Assembly (NCBI GenBank): GCA_965243635.1
Contig: OZ251574.1
Location: 3,844,001 to 3,908,000, forward strand
Source of the DNA: Rs1 sp000416275
Lineage (GTDB): Bacteria > Pseudomonadota > Gammaproteobacteria > Pseudomonadales > Balneatricaceae
Direction: 5' to 3'
Length of the DNA stretch: 64,000 nucleotides
Shown: positions 1 to 8,213 of the stretch, one piece after another
Position numbering within the stretch: position 1 is the stretch's first letter
Layout: every line of letters starts with the position of its first letter
Program-made: the position numbers and the translations under genes
Notes under the pieces: model-generated
What the model was told of the DNA's origin: nothing
Database searches by the model: none
What the model saw: the letters and a program-made list of their open reading frames with translations, nothing else

Positions 1-413
1 TAAAGAGGCCTGCTGTTACTAAAAAAGAAGCATGGGTCCAAGAGTTAGTAAAAAGAAGAGGCCAACGCTGCGCTGCTGTTGCTCTGGCAAATAAAACGAT
101 ACGAACAGCGTTCGCCATGCTAACGAAAGATACGGAATACAAAGCGGAACTTATTGCTGGTTAATAGAGTAACGCAACAAAGGGTTAAACAATAAAAATG
201 CTAAATCGAAGATAAAAATCAGCGGATAAAATCAGTAAGTCACTAAGAGTCTAAAGCACGACAAATTTAGAACTCGACATTCAGAATTGATCGTCCGTTC
301 GCGTAAATATCAAAGAGCCTGGGTTCGCTACTCAATTAGAGCTCGTACATAAGTAAGCATTAAATTCTTCGAAATACATTTTTACTGTTGACAAGGGGGA
401 GTCCACATAAGTG
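1..413 (+). mobile_element. Partial IS110-family (IS1111-type) element, 3' part only
   Basis: Positions 1-413 repeat positions 1677-2089 base for base as far as I can compare. This is the 3' end of a second IS110-type element that begins outside the window. Positions 1-164 encode the last 54 or so residues of the transposase, and 165-413 is its long non-coding right end, including GGGGGAGTCC at 395-404. Beyond about 413 the sequence is unrelated to the flank of the other copy. This suggests that the right boundary lies at or just before the shared GTG. Confidence 0.9.
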
Positions 414-583
414 CCAACGTAAGCTTAGTGGCCATCGATCACTTACCCTCTCTGCTGCCAAAAGAAAGCAGTGAAGACTTTTGCAATCAGTTAATGCCAA
501 CTTTGCAAGCTATTGATCAGATTGAATCTGGGGTATGGGGAAGAGCTAAAGCGACTTTTTTACAAAAATTTAGTTCCATCTAA
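413..583 (+). pseudogene. 3' fragment of a saccharopine dehydrogenase-like (LYS1-type) gene
   Basis: Directly after the partial IS110 element, the frame ending with TAA at 581-583 reads ANVSLVAIDHLPSLLPKESS and ends with VWGRAKATFLQKF. From memory this matches the C-terminus of the bacterial saccharopine/alanine dehydrogenase-like LYS1 family, which has a DHLPSLLP-x-E-x-S motif and a VW-x-RA-x-x-x-F tail. The rest of the gene is absent because the IS element replaced everything upstream. A second open frame overlaps the tail and runs on to a stop near 681. I could not identify it. The family call rests on short motifs, so confidence is moderate. Confidence 0.55.
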
Positions 584-670
584 CCTTCCAGCCCACCACT
601 GGATTGATATATTGCAAGCCAATAATGAACGCCACTCCTTTGATGCAAGCAGTAAGGCGTTCAATAACTC

Positions 671-709
671 TGGGCTAGAGTAGCTTCAATCTTAGCTATC
701 TCAAGCCCA
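671..709. repeat. Stem-loop after the dehydrogenase remnant
   Basis: TGGGCTAGAGTAGCT at 671-685 pairs imperfectly with AGCTATCTCAAGCCCA at 694-709. It lies about 90 bp after the stop of the dehydrogenase remnant and has no T-run on the plus strand. It may be the former terminator of that gene. Confidence 0.35.
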
Positions 710-802
710 GATCATTATCCTAAATCAGATAATGGGACTCCCCCACACCGAACATGTGGAGTAATATTCAAGTTACGACACAAAAATATTGGGAGTCCGA
801 AA

Positions 803-1840
803 ATGCATAATACTAGAGTTGGCGTTGATTTAGCAAAAGATGTAATTCAAGTTTGTATCTACAGCAACCATAAGGTCATATCTAATACAGAAATGACAAC
901 GGCTGAGTTCTCTCTCTGGCTAGTGTGCTTTAAACCCACTTTTATTGTTTTTGAAGCTTGCGGTATGTCTAACTATTGGCTGCAAGCAGCTCGCAAGGCG
1001 GGCCATGATGCACGCCTTGTAAGTGCTAAGCTTGTCTCTCTCGTCAGACAAAATCAAAAAACGGATGCGAATGATGCATTGGCTATTGTCCAAACCACTT
1101 TCTTACCGGATGTTAAATACATCTCTGGAAAGTCAATGGAACAGCAACAACTGCAGTCCATTAACCGTTTCAGAGATCTTGCTGATAAACAACACACCGC
1201 TTTACTGAACCAAATCTCAGCGTTATTGGCAGAGTTTAATATTAAAGCTTCTTACAAAACTCGTGGCCTAGGAGCTTTAATAAAAAGTACATTAGAAGAT
1301 GCTGAAAACAACCTTACTCATGAGTTCAGAGAAGCCCTTAATGTCGCTTGGCAACAATGTTTGGTGATTAAACAGTCTCTCGATGCTTACAACCGCTGTT
1401 TGCTTAACTCGATTGAGCAACATGCAGAATGTAAAAGGCTACTCAAACTCGAAGGTGTAGGGGTTATCAATGCGATCAATCTGTATGTTGCTTTAGGGTG
1501 TTGTGATTTGGGCGTTTTCAAAAAAGGTAAAGATGCCTCAGCATGCATAGGTGTCACGCCTATCCAGCATTCATCAGGAGGAAAGGTTAAACTCGGTTCG
1601 ATCGGAAAATCATCTAAGAACAGTAAACTGCGAAGTCAGTTGATTCTAGGAGCGATGTCGGCGGTACGGCAAATGGTAAAGAGGCCTGCTGTTACTAAAA
1701 AAGAAGCATGGGTCCAAGAGTTAGTAAAAAGAAGAGGCCAACGCTGCGCTGCTGTTGCTCTGGCAAATAAAACGATACGAACAGCGTTCGCCATGCTAAC
1801 GAAAGATACGGAATACAAAGCGGAACTTATTGCTGGTTAA
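803..1840 (+). CDS. IS110-family transposase (DEDD recombinase, IS1111 type)
   Basis: This 345-residue protein is the RNA-guided recombinase of the IS element. The N-terminal RuvC-like DEDD domain shows D9 in GVDLAKDV, E51 in FEACGMSNYW and D88/D91 in TDANDALAI. The C-terminal Transposase_20 domain has LLKLEGVGVINAI followed by a glycine/serine-rich stretch (HSSGGKVKLGSIGKS) that contains the catalytic serine region. The length is normal for the family and the frame is intact, so the protein is probably active. The start ATG follows GGGAG about 12 bp upstream. A second copy of its 3' end lies at 1-164. Confidence 0.95.
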   Translation: MHNTRVGVDLAKDVIQVCIYSNHKVISNTEMTTAEFSLWLVCFKPTFIVFEACGMSNYWLQAARKAGHDARLVSAKLVSLVRQNQKTDANDALAIVQTTFLPDVKYISGKSMEQQQLQSINRFRDLADKQHTALLNQISALLAEFNIKASYKTRGLGALIKSTLEDAENNLTHEFREALNVAWQQCLVIKQSLDAYNRCLLNSIEQHAECKRLLKLEGVGVINAINLYVALGCCDLGVFKKGKDASACIGVTPIQHSSGGKVKLGSIGKSSKNSKLRSQLILGAMSAVRQMVKRPAVTKKEAWVQELVKRRGQRCAAVALANKTIRTAFAMLTKDTEYKAELIAG

Positions 1841-2087
1841 TAGAGTAACGCAACAAAGGGTTAAACAATAAAAATGCTAAATCGAAGATAAAAATCAGCG
1901 GATAAAATCAGTAAGTCACTAAGAGTCTAAAGCACGACAAATTTAGAACTCGACATTCAGAATTGATCGTCCGTTCGCGTAAATATCAAAGAGCCTGGGT
2001 TCGCTACTCAATTAGAGCTCGTACATAAGTAAGCATTAAATTCTTCGAAATACATTTTTACTGTTGACAAGGGGGAGTCCACATAAG
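1841..2087 (+). ncRNA. Candidate bridge-RNA region of the IS110-type element
   Basis: IS110-family elements encode a structured bridge RNA in a non-coding end that pairs with target and donor DNA. In the IS1111 subgroup it lies downstream of the recombinase. Here the 3' non-coding end is about 247 bp, while the left end is only 74 bp. It is conserved without visible change in the partial copy at 165-413. The location is inferred from family knowledge. I have not folded the RNA or assigned its loops. Confidence 0.4.
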
Positions 2088-2237
2088 TGACTTCACTGCG
2101 CCACATAGCGCAAGCTCTTGATTTTACAGCGGTTAGAAAAATACCCGCTGAACCTATGGGTGCAGCTAAGATTTTTCAATTCCACTGTAGAACCAATATC
2201 TTACACTCTGTATTCACTTTGAAGTCACGGATTCAGG
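2088..2237. repeat. Family B miniature inverted-repeat element, split by the IS110 element
   Basis: The right end reads GAAGTCACGGATTCAGG (2221-2237). The left tip CCTAAATCAG is at 719-728, on the other side of the IS element. The rejoined unit is about 160 bp. Its interior (TGACTTCACTG, then CACATAGCGCAAGCTCTTGA) recurs in other copies, for example in reverse at 57295-57315 and forward at 59111-59150. The terminal repeat is about CCTGAATC(A/C)GTGACTTCA. No coding capacity is seen. Confidence 0.8.
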
Positions 2238-2300
2238 ATTATTTTTAACCAGTCCAGCAAATTTATTATAAAACACAGCCCCACCACTCGATCACATAGT

Positions 2301-2328
2301 CCTGAATCAGTGACTTCACTGATTCAGG
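2301..2328. repeat. Minimal palindromic copy of family B ends
   Basis: Two 13-base arms, CCTGAATCAGTGA and its exact reverse complement, are separated by only CT. The arms equal the terminal repeat of the family B element, so this looks like an element collapsed to its two tips. It lies about 130 bp upstream of the small zinc-ribbon gene at 2461. As RNA it would form a strong hairpin. Confidence 0.8.
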
Positions 2329-2460
2329 AAAGAGCTACCGATTCTATATTTAGGCTATTACAGCAAGGCATAAGAAGCACCGAATAGTACTGTGCTATTT
2401 GACTGTCTATAATTCACTGTCTATATTTACTACCTACATTCACTAAAAGGAGTTATCTAC

Positions 2461-2694
2461 ATGAACCACTGCTGCCTATCCTGTCAAGAGGTTCTAGATT
2501 CAGGAAAACCCCACCAAGAACTGCTTTTATTAAGCGAGGTATCAGAAAGCAAAATCTATAAATGTGAGCGCTGTAAAACGTATATGCATTTTGTTTTAGG
2601 AGTTTGGGAGCTTTTTATGGCCAGTTCACCGCCGCAAACACAAAAGACGACAAAAAATTCAGCACTAGATACACCAAACTATAGAAGCGCATGA
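2461..2694 (+). CDS. Small CxxC zinc-ribbon-like protein, unknown function
   Basis: A 77-residue ORF whose ATG follows a strong ribosome-binding site (AAAGGAG, about 9 bases upstream). Two cysteine pairs, CLSC near residue 5 and CERC near residue 37, are spaced like a treble-clef or zinc-ribbon site. The C-terminal third is polar and low in complexity. I do not recognise the family. It lies alone between repeats and is not obviously in an operon. The good RBS and the metal-site pattern favour a real gene over a chance ORF. Confidence 0.55.
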   Translation: MNHCCLSCQEVLDSGKPHQELLLLSEVSESKIYKCERCKTYMHFVLGVWELFMASSPPQTQKTTKNSALDTPNYRSA

Positions 2695-2805
2695 ATACAG
2701 CTGCGGCTTTTTATCATATTTTCAAGCCGACTATTTTGACGGAAAAACCTCTGGACACTCAAGCTAAAAAAACCAACTTGCATACCACAGCGGGTAGTTT
2801 AGCAA

Positions 2806-2971
2806 GCCTCTGAACAAGTCCCGCATCTTCCCACCTACGGGGCGGGGCGGAGCGCAGAGAAACTCATACTCCGTGTTAACGACTTTCGCCGGACCACCAG
2901 CATGCCTGTAACTTACGCTCTAATCACGAATCTCTGTACGCCAGAGGCGTATGTAGTTTGTTCAGAAGCTC
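2806..2971. repeat. Family C inverted-repeat element (166 bp)
   Basis: The left end GCCTCTGAACAAGTC (2806-2820) faces TTGTTCAGAAGC (2958-2969); TCTGAACAA and TTGTTCAGA match exactly. The same tip occurs at 16376-16390 and, with a C-to-T change, at 62166-62180. The interior is GC-rich and non-coding. It fills most of the gap between 2695 and 3053. I see nothing else there. Confidence 0.6.
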
Positions 2972-3053
2972 CTGGTGAAATCAATTATTTAGCTATTTAG
3001 AGCAACGCTATCATTGATAACGCTTTCATTTTCTAAACTAAGCTCTCATTTTA

Positions 3054-4364
3054 TCAAACAACGCTTTGCTTGAAGAAGTTTTTCAATATAGCAATGGTAG
3101 TGACAACATCTTCACAGCCCGCTAATTCGCGGATCGAATGCATTGCAAATTGAGGTACACCTATATCAATTGTTTTAACCCCTAACTCCGCTGCGGTGAT
3201 TGGGCCAATAGTACTACCACAAGCCATATCTGCGCGCACCACAAATACTTGTACTGGTGCATTGACCTCAGCTGCAAACTGGCGAAACAGCGAGCTGGTA
3301 ATATCGTTAGTGGCGTATCTTTGATTGGCATTGACTTTAATAACCGGCCCGCCATTCAAAATCGGACCGTGATTAGCATCGTGCTTATCGACGAAATTGG
3401 GATGAATGCCATGTGCATTATCCGCTGAAATCAACATTGAATTAGCTATCATCCGAGTATTTTGCTCTGCGGATTCTGTCAGCCTATTGAGCACCTGCTC
3501 AAGCATCGGGCCCTGTGCTCCCACAGCAGACATACTGCCAACTTCTTCATGATCATTGCACACCAACAACAAACCTTCATCAGACTGCGCTATCAATAAA
3601 GCTTGCAATCCCATGAAGCAACTCAGTAAATTATCTAAACGGGCCGAGGCAAAAAACTCGTCGTTAAGTCCCACAGTCGCCGGTGCCTGCACGTCATAGA
3701 AACTCATATCAAAATCTAAAACCTGATCGACATCTATAGCTTGCTGAATTAGCTGATCTTTAAGGATCGACCTAAAATCAAAAGGATTACCATCACCTGC
3801 TGTGGATGTTTGCCCTAGAATAGGAGTGAGCATCGTTTGTGGATTAATTTTAAGACCGTTATTAGCTTCACGATTCAAATGAATCGCTAAATTTGGCACG
3901 ACTGCTAACGCTTTTTTAAAATCCAGCAAAGCGGAGACGATCGCCCCTTGTTGATCTCGATAAGTGACTCGGCCAGCCAGTGATAAGTCTCTATCGAACC
4001 AAGGGTTAAGCAGCACCCCACCGTATATTTGCACACCTAATTGCAGGTAGCCATGAGTGACTTTTTCAGGGTTCGGCTGCACTTTTAAACAAGGTGAATC
4101 CGTGTGCGCACCGATCATCCTCAGACCGCTTTCCTCGATGGATTTGTCTCTGGGCATCTGCCAGGCAACGATGCTAGAGCCATTGCGAGTGGTGTAATAT
4201 TTCCCGCCAGCGACGACTTGCCAAGTCGCTCGCTCATCTAGCGCGACAAAGCCTGCATTTTCTAAAGCAATAACCATCTGCTCAACCGCATGATAAGGGG
4301 TAACTGACGATTTTATGAAGGCAGTTAATTGCTCAATGGTCTGTACTTTATTCACTTTCATCAC
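3054..4364 (-). CDS. apeB: M18-family aminopeptidase
   Basis: A cytosolic zinc exopeptidase that removes N-terminal residues from peptides. At 436 residues it has the normal length of the bacterial M18 (DNPEP/ApeB) family. Metal and catalytic motifs are in order: IGAHTDSPCLKV (first metal histidine), NDHEEVGS (catalytic glutamate), SADNAHGIHPN and, near the end, MHSIRELAGCEDV. The start region overlaps the 3' end of the upstream FKBP lipoprotein gene by 17 bp, so the two are probably co-transcribed and translationally coupled. A second ATG lies at the next codon. Confidence 0.93.
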   Translation of the reverse strand: MMKVNKVQTIEQLTAFIKSSVTPYHAVEQMVIALENAGFVALDERATWQVVAGGKYYTTRNGSSIVAWQMPRDKSIEESGLRMIGAHTDSPCLKVQPNPEKVTHGYLQLGVQIYGGVLLNPWFDRDLSLAGRVTYRDQQGAIVSALLDFKKALAVVPNLAIHLNREANNGLKINPQTMLTPILGQTSTAGDGNPFDFRSILKDQLIQQAIDVDQVLDFDMSFYDVQAPATVGLNDEFFASARLDNLLSCFMGLQALLIAQSDEGLLLVCNDHEEVGSMSAVGAQGPMLEQVLNRLTESAEQNTRMIANSMLISADNAHGIHPNFVDKHDANHGPILNGGPVIKVNANQRYATNDITSSLFRQFAAEVNAPVQVFVVRADMACGSTIGPITAAELGVKTIDIGVPQFAMHSIRELAGCEDVVTTIAILKNFFKQSVV

Positions 4365-4878
4365 CTATAACGGCTAAGAGTTCAATTTTAAAAATTAATG
4401 CAGAGTTTGCGGCGATCTCGGTAGAGGGACTTGTGCCTCCATAAGCTAGCTCTGCAGGTAAGTAGATTTGCCAGTGATCACCGACCCGCATTTTCAATAG
4501 CGCTTCACGCCAGCCCTTGATTACTTTAGTCAAAGGAAATATCGATGGTTTGTGCCGCGTATAAGAGCTATCGAATACTTCACCTGTTACTAAGCGTCCC
4601 TCATAGTGGACTTCTACCCGGTCTTGATAACTAGGCTGTGCACCATCTCCGGATTTTATCACCCGATACTGCATACCAGAAGCCGTGGTAACCACCCCAT
4701 CAAGCGCCTTATTCTTGGCCAAAAAAGCGTCCCCCAGTTTTCTATTTTCATCATTCAGAGCCCGATCAATTAAATTTTTTCTAAAGGCATTTTCTTCTTC
4801 ACTGACTTCGGTTCCACAAGCACTTAGCAAAAAACTAAACAGAAATAAAAGTGGCACCGTTTTAAAATTAATAACCAA
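4348..4878 (-). CDS. FKBP-type peptidyl-prolyl cis-trans isomerase, lipoprotein
   Basis: A predicted envelope lipoprotein that helps fold exported proteins by proline isomerisation. The first 20 residues are a hydrophobic signal ending in the lipobox LLSAC (Cys21). A charged helical segment follows at about 25-60. The FKBP domain covers the C-terminal 110 residues, with VEVHYEGRLVTGEVFDSS, a conserved VIKGWREAL and PAELAYGG. It is shorter than FkpA/Mip proteins (about 230 residues) and may be monomeric. It leads a two-gene unit with the M18 aminopeptidase. Confidence 0.92.
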   Translation of the reverse strand: MVINFKTVPLLFLFSFLLSACGTEVSEEENAFRKNLIDRALNDENRKLGDAFLAKNKALDGVVTTASGMQYRVIKSGDGAQPSYQDRVEVHYEGRLVTGEVFDSSYTRHKPSIFPLTKVIKGWREALLKMRVGDHWQIYLPAELAYGGTSPSTEIAANSALIFKIELLAVIGDESE

Positions 4879-5266
4879 GGTAATAATATCCTAATATATA
4901 TTATTGAGTGAGAGCTCTCAGGAAAATCAGATCGCGACTTGTATCAGTGAATTGCATGCAGTCTAAAGTCATAGATTCAGGGATCAGACATTATGCTGGT
5001 GTCAGAAATAATAGCTAGATGAATCCAATCATTTACTTAAAAGTTGAATTTCAAACTGTAAGCCGGAGAATTTTAGTCGGTTTTTTTATAATTTGCTTAA
5101 GACAAGTCATTGTCAGGTATATATTTATATTAGCGTTTTACAATATTCTCCGGTATCGCTACACTGAATTGAAGACTAAGTGGAACTTACAATAAATAAT
5201 GCTCTCTAAAGATGTCATTTTAGAAGCTACTTTCATCAGAGATCATTAACAAAAGAAGATGCATCC
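4879..5266. other. 388-bp divergent intergenic region with a decayed family B remnant
   Basis: This region separates the leftward FKBP gene from the rightward prc gene and must hold both promoters. Positions 4942-4981 read TATCAGTGA, a short spacer, then AAAGTCATAGATTCAGG. This looks like a worn minimal family B palindrome. The rest is AT-rich (5080-5160), with no ORF and no operator I can name. Confidence 0.45.
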
Positions 5267-7327
5267 ATGAATAAATTTTTAAGGTTAACCGTTACACCGC
5301 TATTTTTGTTACCTATATTAAGTTTTGCTCAAGCTAGCTCCCCCGTACAAACTCTCTCCGCGGAGATGGTTCATTCAAGCACTATAAAAGAAATAGTGAA
5401 ATCGCTGAGCAAAAAGCACTACAACAAAATTTCCATTAACGACCAACTCTCCAGTGATTTATTAGACAATTACATCAAGTCACTCGACCCTTCGAGAAGC
5501 TATTTTTATAAAGCTGATATCAAAGAGTTCGAGCTGCTACGCTATAGCTTGGATGACGAAATAAAGAACAGCGATCTCAGTTCTGGTTTTTTCATGTACA
5601 ACCGTTTACAACAGCGCATTAAAGAGCGGGTTAACTTTGCAATTAGAAGACTTGAATCAGCACAACAGTTTAACTTTACTATCAATGAAAGCTTCGAAAC
5701 AGATCGAGAAAAATCAACGTGGATTGTAACTCGACCTAAAATGGACAACTTGTGGAGAAAGCGTTTAAAAAGCTCCATTCTAAATTTAACCTTAGAAGAA
5801 AAGACCAACCAGGAAGCAAAAAAGCAATTACTCAAACGCTATAAGAACCAACTGAATAGAGTACTGCAGACTAACAGTGAAGATGTATTCCAAGTCTATG
5901 TCAACAGCTTAACTCGCCTTTACGACCCACACACAGCATACTTTTCACCGCGTAACTCTGAAAACTTCAAGATCAACATGAGCCTCTCACTACAAGGTAT
6001 TGGCGCAGTATTACAAAATGAAGATGAGTTTACTAAAATTGTTAGATTAATCCCCTCAGGCCCCGCAGATAAAACCGGGAAATTAAAAGCCAACGATCGT
6101 ATTGTCAGTGTTGGTCAAGGAAAGGATGGGGAACTGGAAGATATAGTCGGCTGGCGTTTAGATGACGTTGTACAAAAAATACGAGGCAAAAAAGGCACGA
6201 TCGTCCGCCTAGAAGTTGTCGGCAGCGACAGCAAAGCCAAAGAGCGAAAAACCATTTTAATCACCAGGGATAAAGTAAAATTAGAAGAGCAGGCGGCGCA
6301 GAAAAAAATTATCAGCTCCACAGTAAACGGTGTTGAATATAAAATAGGGGTGATTGACATCCCGACTTTCTACATTGATTTTGCCGCACTGCAACGCGGT
6401 GACAAAACTTATAAAAGCACCACCAGGGATGTTAAGAAACTGATCGATGAGCTTAAAACTGAAAAAATTGATGGCTTAATCATCGATTTGAGAAATAATG
6501 GCGGGGGTGCGCTGCAAGAGGCAAATCAACTGGCGGGATTATTTCTAAGATTAGGCGCCACGGTACAAATAAAATACTCGAACGGTAGCGTCGCTCCACT
6601 GTTTGATCGCGATCCAGACATCGCTTACCAAGGACCTTTGGCAGTCATCGTCAATCGACAAAGCGCCTCGGCTTCCGAAATTTTTGCCGGTGCAATTCAA
6701 GACCACCATCGCGGCGTGATTATCGGCAACCAAACTTTCGGTAAGGGAACAGTACAGACCTTAAGCCCTCTAAAACACGGTCAACTTAAACTCACTCATG
6801 CAAAATTTTATCGCATTTCTGGTGAGAGTACACAAAACAAAGGGGTGATGCCCGACGTGTTGCTCCCGGCGCTATTGAACAAAGACAAGTATGGCGAAAG
6901 TTCTCTCCCGCACGCACTGCCCTGGGATACTGTACAGGCGGTTAGAGGTTTCAACGATTTAGATTTAAATGATTTCTTTGACGTTATTCGCCGTTTGAAT
7001 AAAAAGAGAACCGCCAATCTAGCAGATTTCAAATATATGAAATCAAAAATATCACACAATAGGGAATTACAAAAAAACACCTCCATTTCTCTCAATAAAA
7101 AGAAGTACAAAAGCAACTTAGCGGCGGAAAAGAAATGGCTGCTCAACGCAGAAAACAAACGTCGTACAGCCACCAACCTCGCCACTCTTTCTTCACTCGA
7201 TGAAATGGAAGAGAAGCTAGAAAAGGATAAACTCGGCCGACCTATATATCCCGAGGAAAAATCGGTATTAACTGAAAGCGTACGAATCCTAATAGATCTT
7301 AAAAACCTATTGCAGACAAAGAGCTAG
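5267..7327 (+). CDS. prc: Tail-specific periplasmic protease Prc (carboxy-terminal processing protease)
   Basis: A periplasmic S41 serine protease that degrades proteins by C-terminal recognition and processes envelope proteins. An N-terminal signal peptide (about 1-23, ending AQASS) precedes a helical Tsp N-terminal region. A PDZ domain follows at about 235-320 (LQGIGAVLQ, LIPSGPADKTGKL). The catalytic core is at about 340-560, with the Ser-Lys dyad at S468 (SASASEIF) and K493 (FGKGTVQT). The C-terminal domain is lysine-rich. The length of 686 residues is close to E. coli Prc (682). The next gene starts 3 bp after its stop. Confidence 0.96.
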   Translation: MNKFLRLTVTPLFLLPILSFAQASSPVQTLSAEMVHSSTIKEIVKSLSKKHYNKISINDQLSSDLLDNYIKSLDPSRSYFYKADIKEFELLRYSLDDEIKNSDLSSGFFMYNRLQQRIKERVNFAIRRLESAQQFNFTINESFETDREKSTWIVTRPKMDNLWRKRLKSSILNLTLEEKTNQEAKKQLLKRYKNQLNRVLQTNSEDVFQVYVNSLTRLYDPHTAYFSPRNSENFKINMSLSLQGIGAVLQNEDEFTKIVRLIPSGPADKTGKLKANDRIVSVGQGKDGELEDIVGWRLDDVVQKIRGKKGTIVRLEVVGSDSKAKERKTILITRDKVKLEEQAAQKKIISSTVNGVEYKIGVIDIPTFYIDFAALQRGDKTYKSTTRDVKKLIDELKTEKIDGLIIDLRNNGGGALQEANQLAGLFLRLGATVQIKYSNGSVAPLFDRDPDIAYQGPLAVIVNRQSASASEIFAGAIQDHHRGVIIGNQTFGKGTVQTLSPLKHGQLKLTHAKFYRISGESTQNKGVMPDVLLPALLNKDKYGESSLPHALPWDTVQAVRGFNDLDLNDFFDVIRRLNKKRTANLADFKYMKSKISHNRELQKNTSISLNKKKYKSNLAAEKKWLLNAENKRRTATNLATLSSLDEMEEKLEKDKLGRPIYPEEKSVLTESVRILIDLKNLLQTKS

Positions 7328-7330
7328 TTT

Positions 7331-8113
7331 ATGAGTGCCAAAAAAAAACCCCTAATCATTATTATCGGCGTCGTTGTGCTCGCCCTTCTGGGCGGGGGCG
7401 GTTACTTTGCCTACCTTAAACTGCAAGCGCAAACGGATGCCAATAACAAAGACCTTGAAAAAACCGGTGATGTACTAGTCGGTGACTCGTACAAACCTAA
7501 GCCTGACGACAAGCTCACAGAAGAGCAAATGACTCCCACTATTGTTAAAGATATGAAGCCTTCTCGCAAAGTGGTGAACTCTTTACAAAAAGAAAATGTT
7601 AAATTAAGTGTAGAAATACTCCGCTTAAAAGATCAAATTGAAAGCCTTAATAAAGAAATCACTAATTTAGAGGATTATAAAATAACCAACGAGCGCTTTG
7701 CCCCTCAGCGTATCAAAGATGAAATGGCTGATATTGAGAATCAAATCAAAGCGTTTTTACTCGATTCAGAAGACGCAGAAAGATTTAGCGTGGTGCAGAT
7801 AGAAATAATGGCCGCTGCCAGCGCTTTAGAGTATCAAGCGTATATTGTGCGAAATCGTTTGATGGTCACCAAGGTACAACGTGCGAAACTCGCTATAGAT
7901 TTCCTACCTGGCTATGCCTTTTGTGTCGGTGATGGTATAGAACTCGCCGCAAACAGTAATAGAGAATATAACCTGATTGCCAGTAAATTCAGAGGACTTG
8001 TCACCCTACCCTTGCCTAGCCAGCTGCAAAAGGATTTAGATACAGTGATCATCCCCTGCCAAAACAGCTTGCGCAATCAACTGGATGAAAATTTACAGTT
8101 AAGTCCAAAATAG
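7331..8113 (+). CDS. Single-pass membrane protein with periplasmic coiled coil, unknown family
   Basis: A 260-residue protein. A lysine-rich start (MSAKKK) and one hydrophobic helix at about 8-30 suggest an N-in inner-membrane anchor. A strong coiled-coil-like heptad region follows at about 80-120 (SLQKENVKLSVEILRLKDQI). The rest is mixed, with two cysteines near residues 198 and 239 that could form a periplasmic disulfide. It begins 3 bp after prc and so is almost certainly co-expressed. A role in presenting or regulating Prc is possible but is inference only. I do not recognise the family. Confidence 0.75.
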   Translation: MSAKKKPLIIIIGVVVLALLGGGGYFAYLKLQAQTDANNKDLEKTGDVLVGDSYKPKPDDKLTEEQMTPTIVKDMKPSRKVVNSLQKENVKLSVEILRLKDQIESLNKEITNLEDYKITNERFAPQRIKDEMADIENQIKAFLLDSEDAERFSVVQIEIMAAASALEYQAYIVRNRLMVTKVQRAKLAIDFLPGYAFCVGDGIELAANSNREYNLIASKFRGLVTLPLPSQLQKDLDTVIIPCQNSLRNQLDENLQLSPK

Positions 8114-8122
8114 ACGCTCAAT

Positions 8123-8172
8123 ATCACACCGTATTTGTCGCTCTGCTAGCCCTGAGCGATTAATGCTGTGAT
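8123..8172. terminator. Nested stem-loop between convergent genes
   Basis: TCGCTC (8138-8143) pairs with GAGCGA (8154-8159). An outer pair, ATCACA (8123-8128) with TGTGAT (8167-8172), encloses it. It lies in the 100-bp gap between two convergent genes, where a bidirectional terminator would be expected. No clear U-tract follows on either strand. Confidence 0.35.
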
Positions 8173-8213
8173 CACGACTGTCGTTTATAAAGCCCTAGGG
8201 AACCTCTAAGTAA

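Larger units (their letters stand above)
729..2087 (+). mobile_element. Complete IS110-family (IS1111 subgroup) insertion sequence
   Basis: About 1.36 kb long. It has one transposase gene (803-1840), a short left end and a long right end of about 247 bp. Subterminal inverted repeats GGACTCCCCC (735-744) and GGGGGAGTCC (2071-2080) match exactly, a trait of the IS1111 subgroup. The boundaries come from the host sequence. The left flank ends CCTAAATCAG (719-728) and the right flank starts TGACTTCACTG (2088 on). Joined, they rebuild the start of a family B repeat, so the element sits inside that repeat. No target duplication is visible, as expected for the family. Confidence 0.88.

Noticed and set aside
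541..681. Open frame reading YKNLVPSNLPAHHWIDILQA and so on after the dehydrogenase remnant
   Set aside because: It overlaps the remnant in another frame, has no start or ribosome site, and matched no family I know. It is left as a note only.
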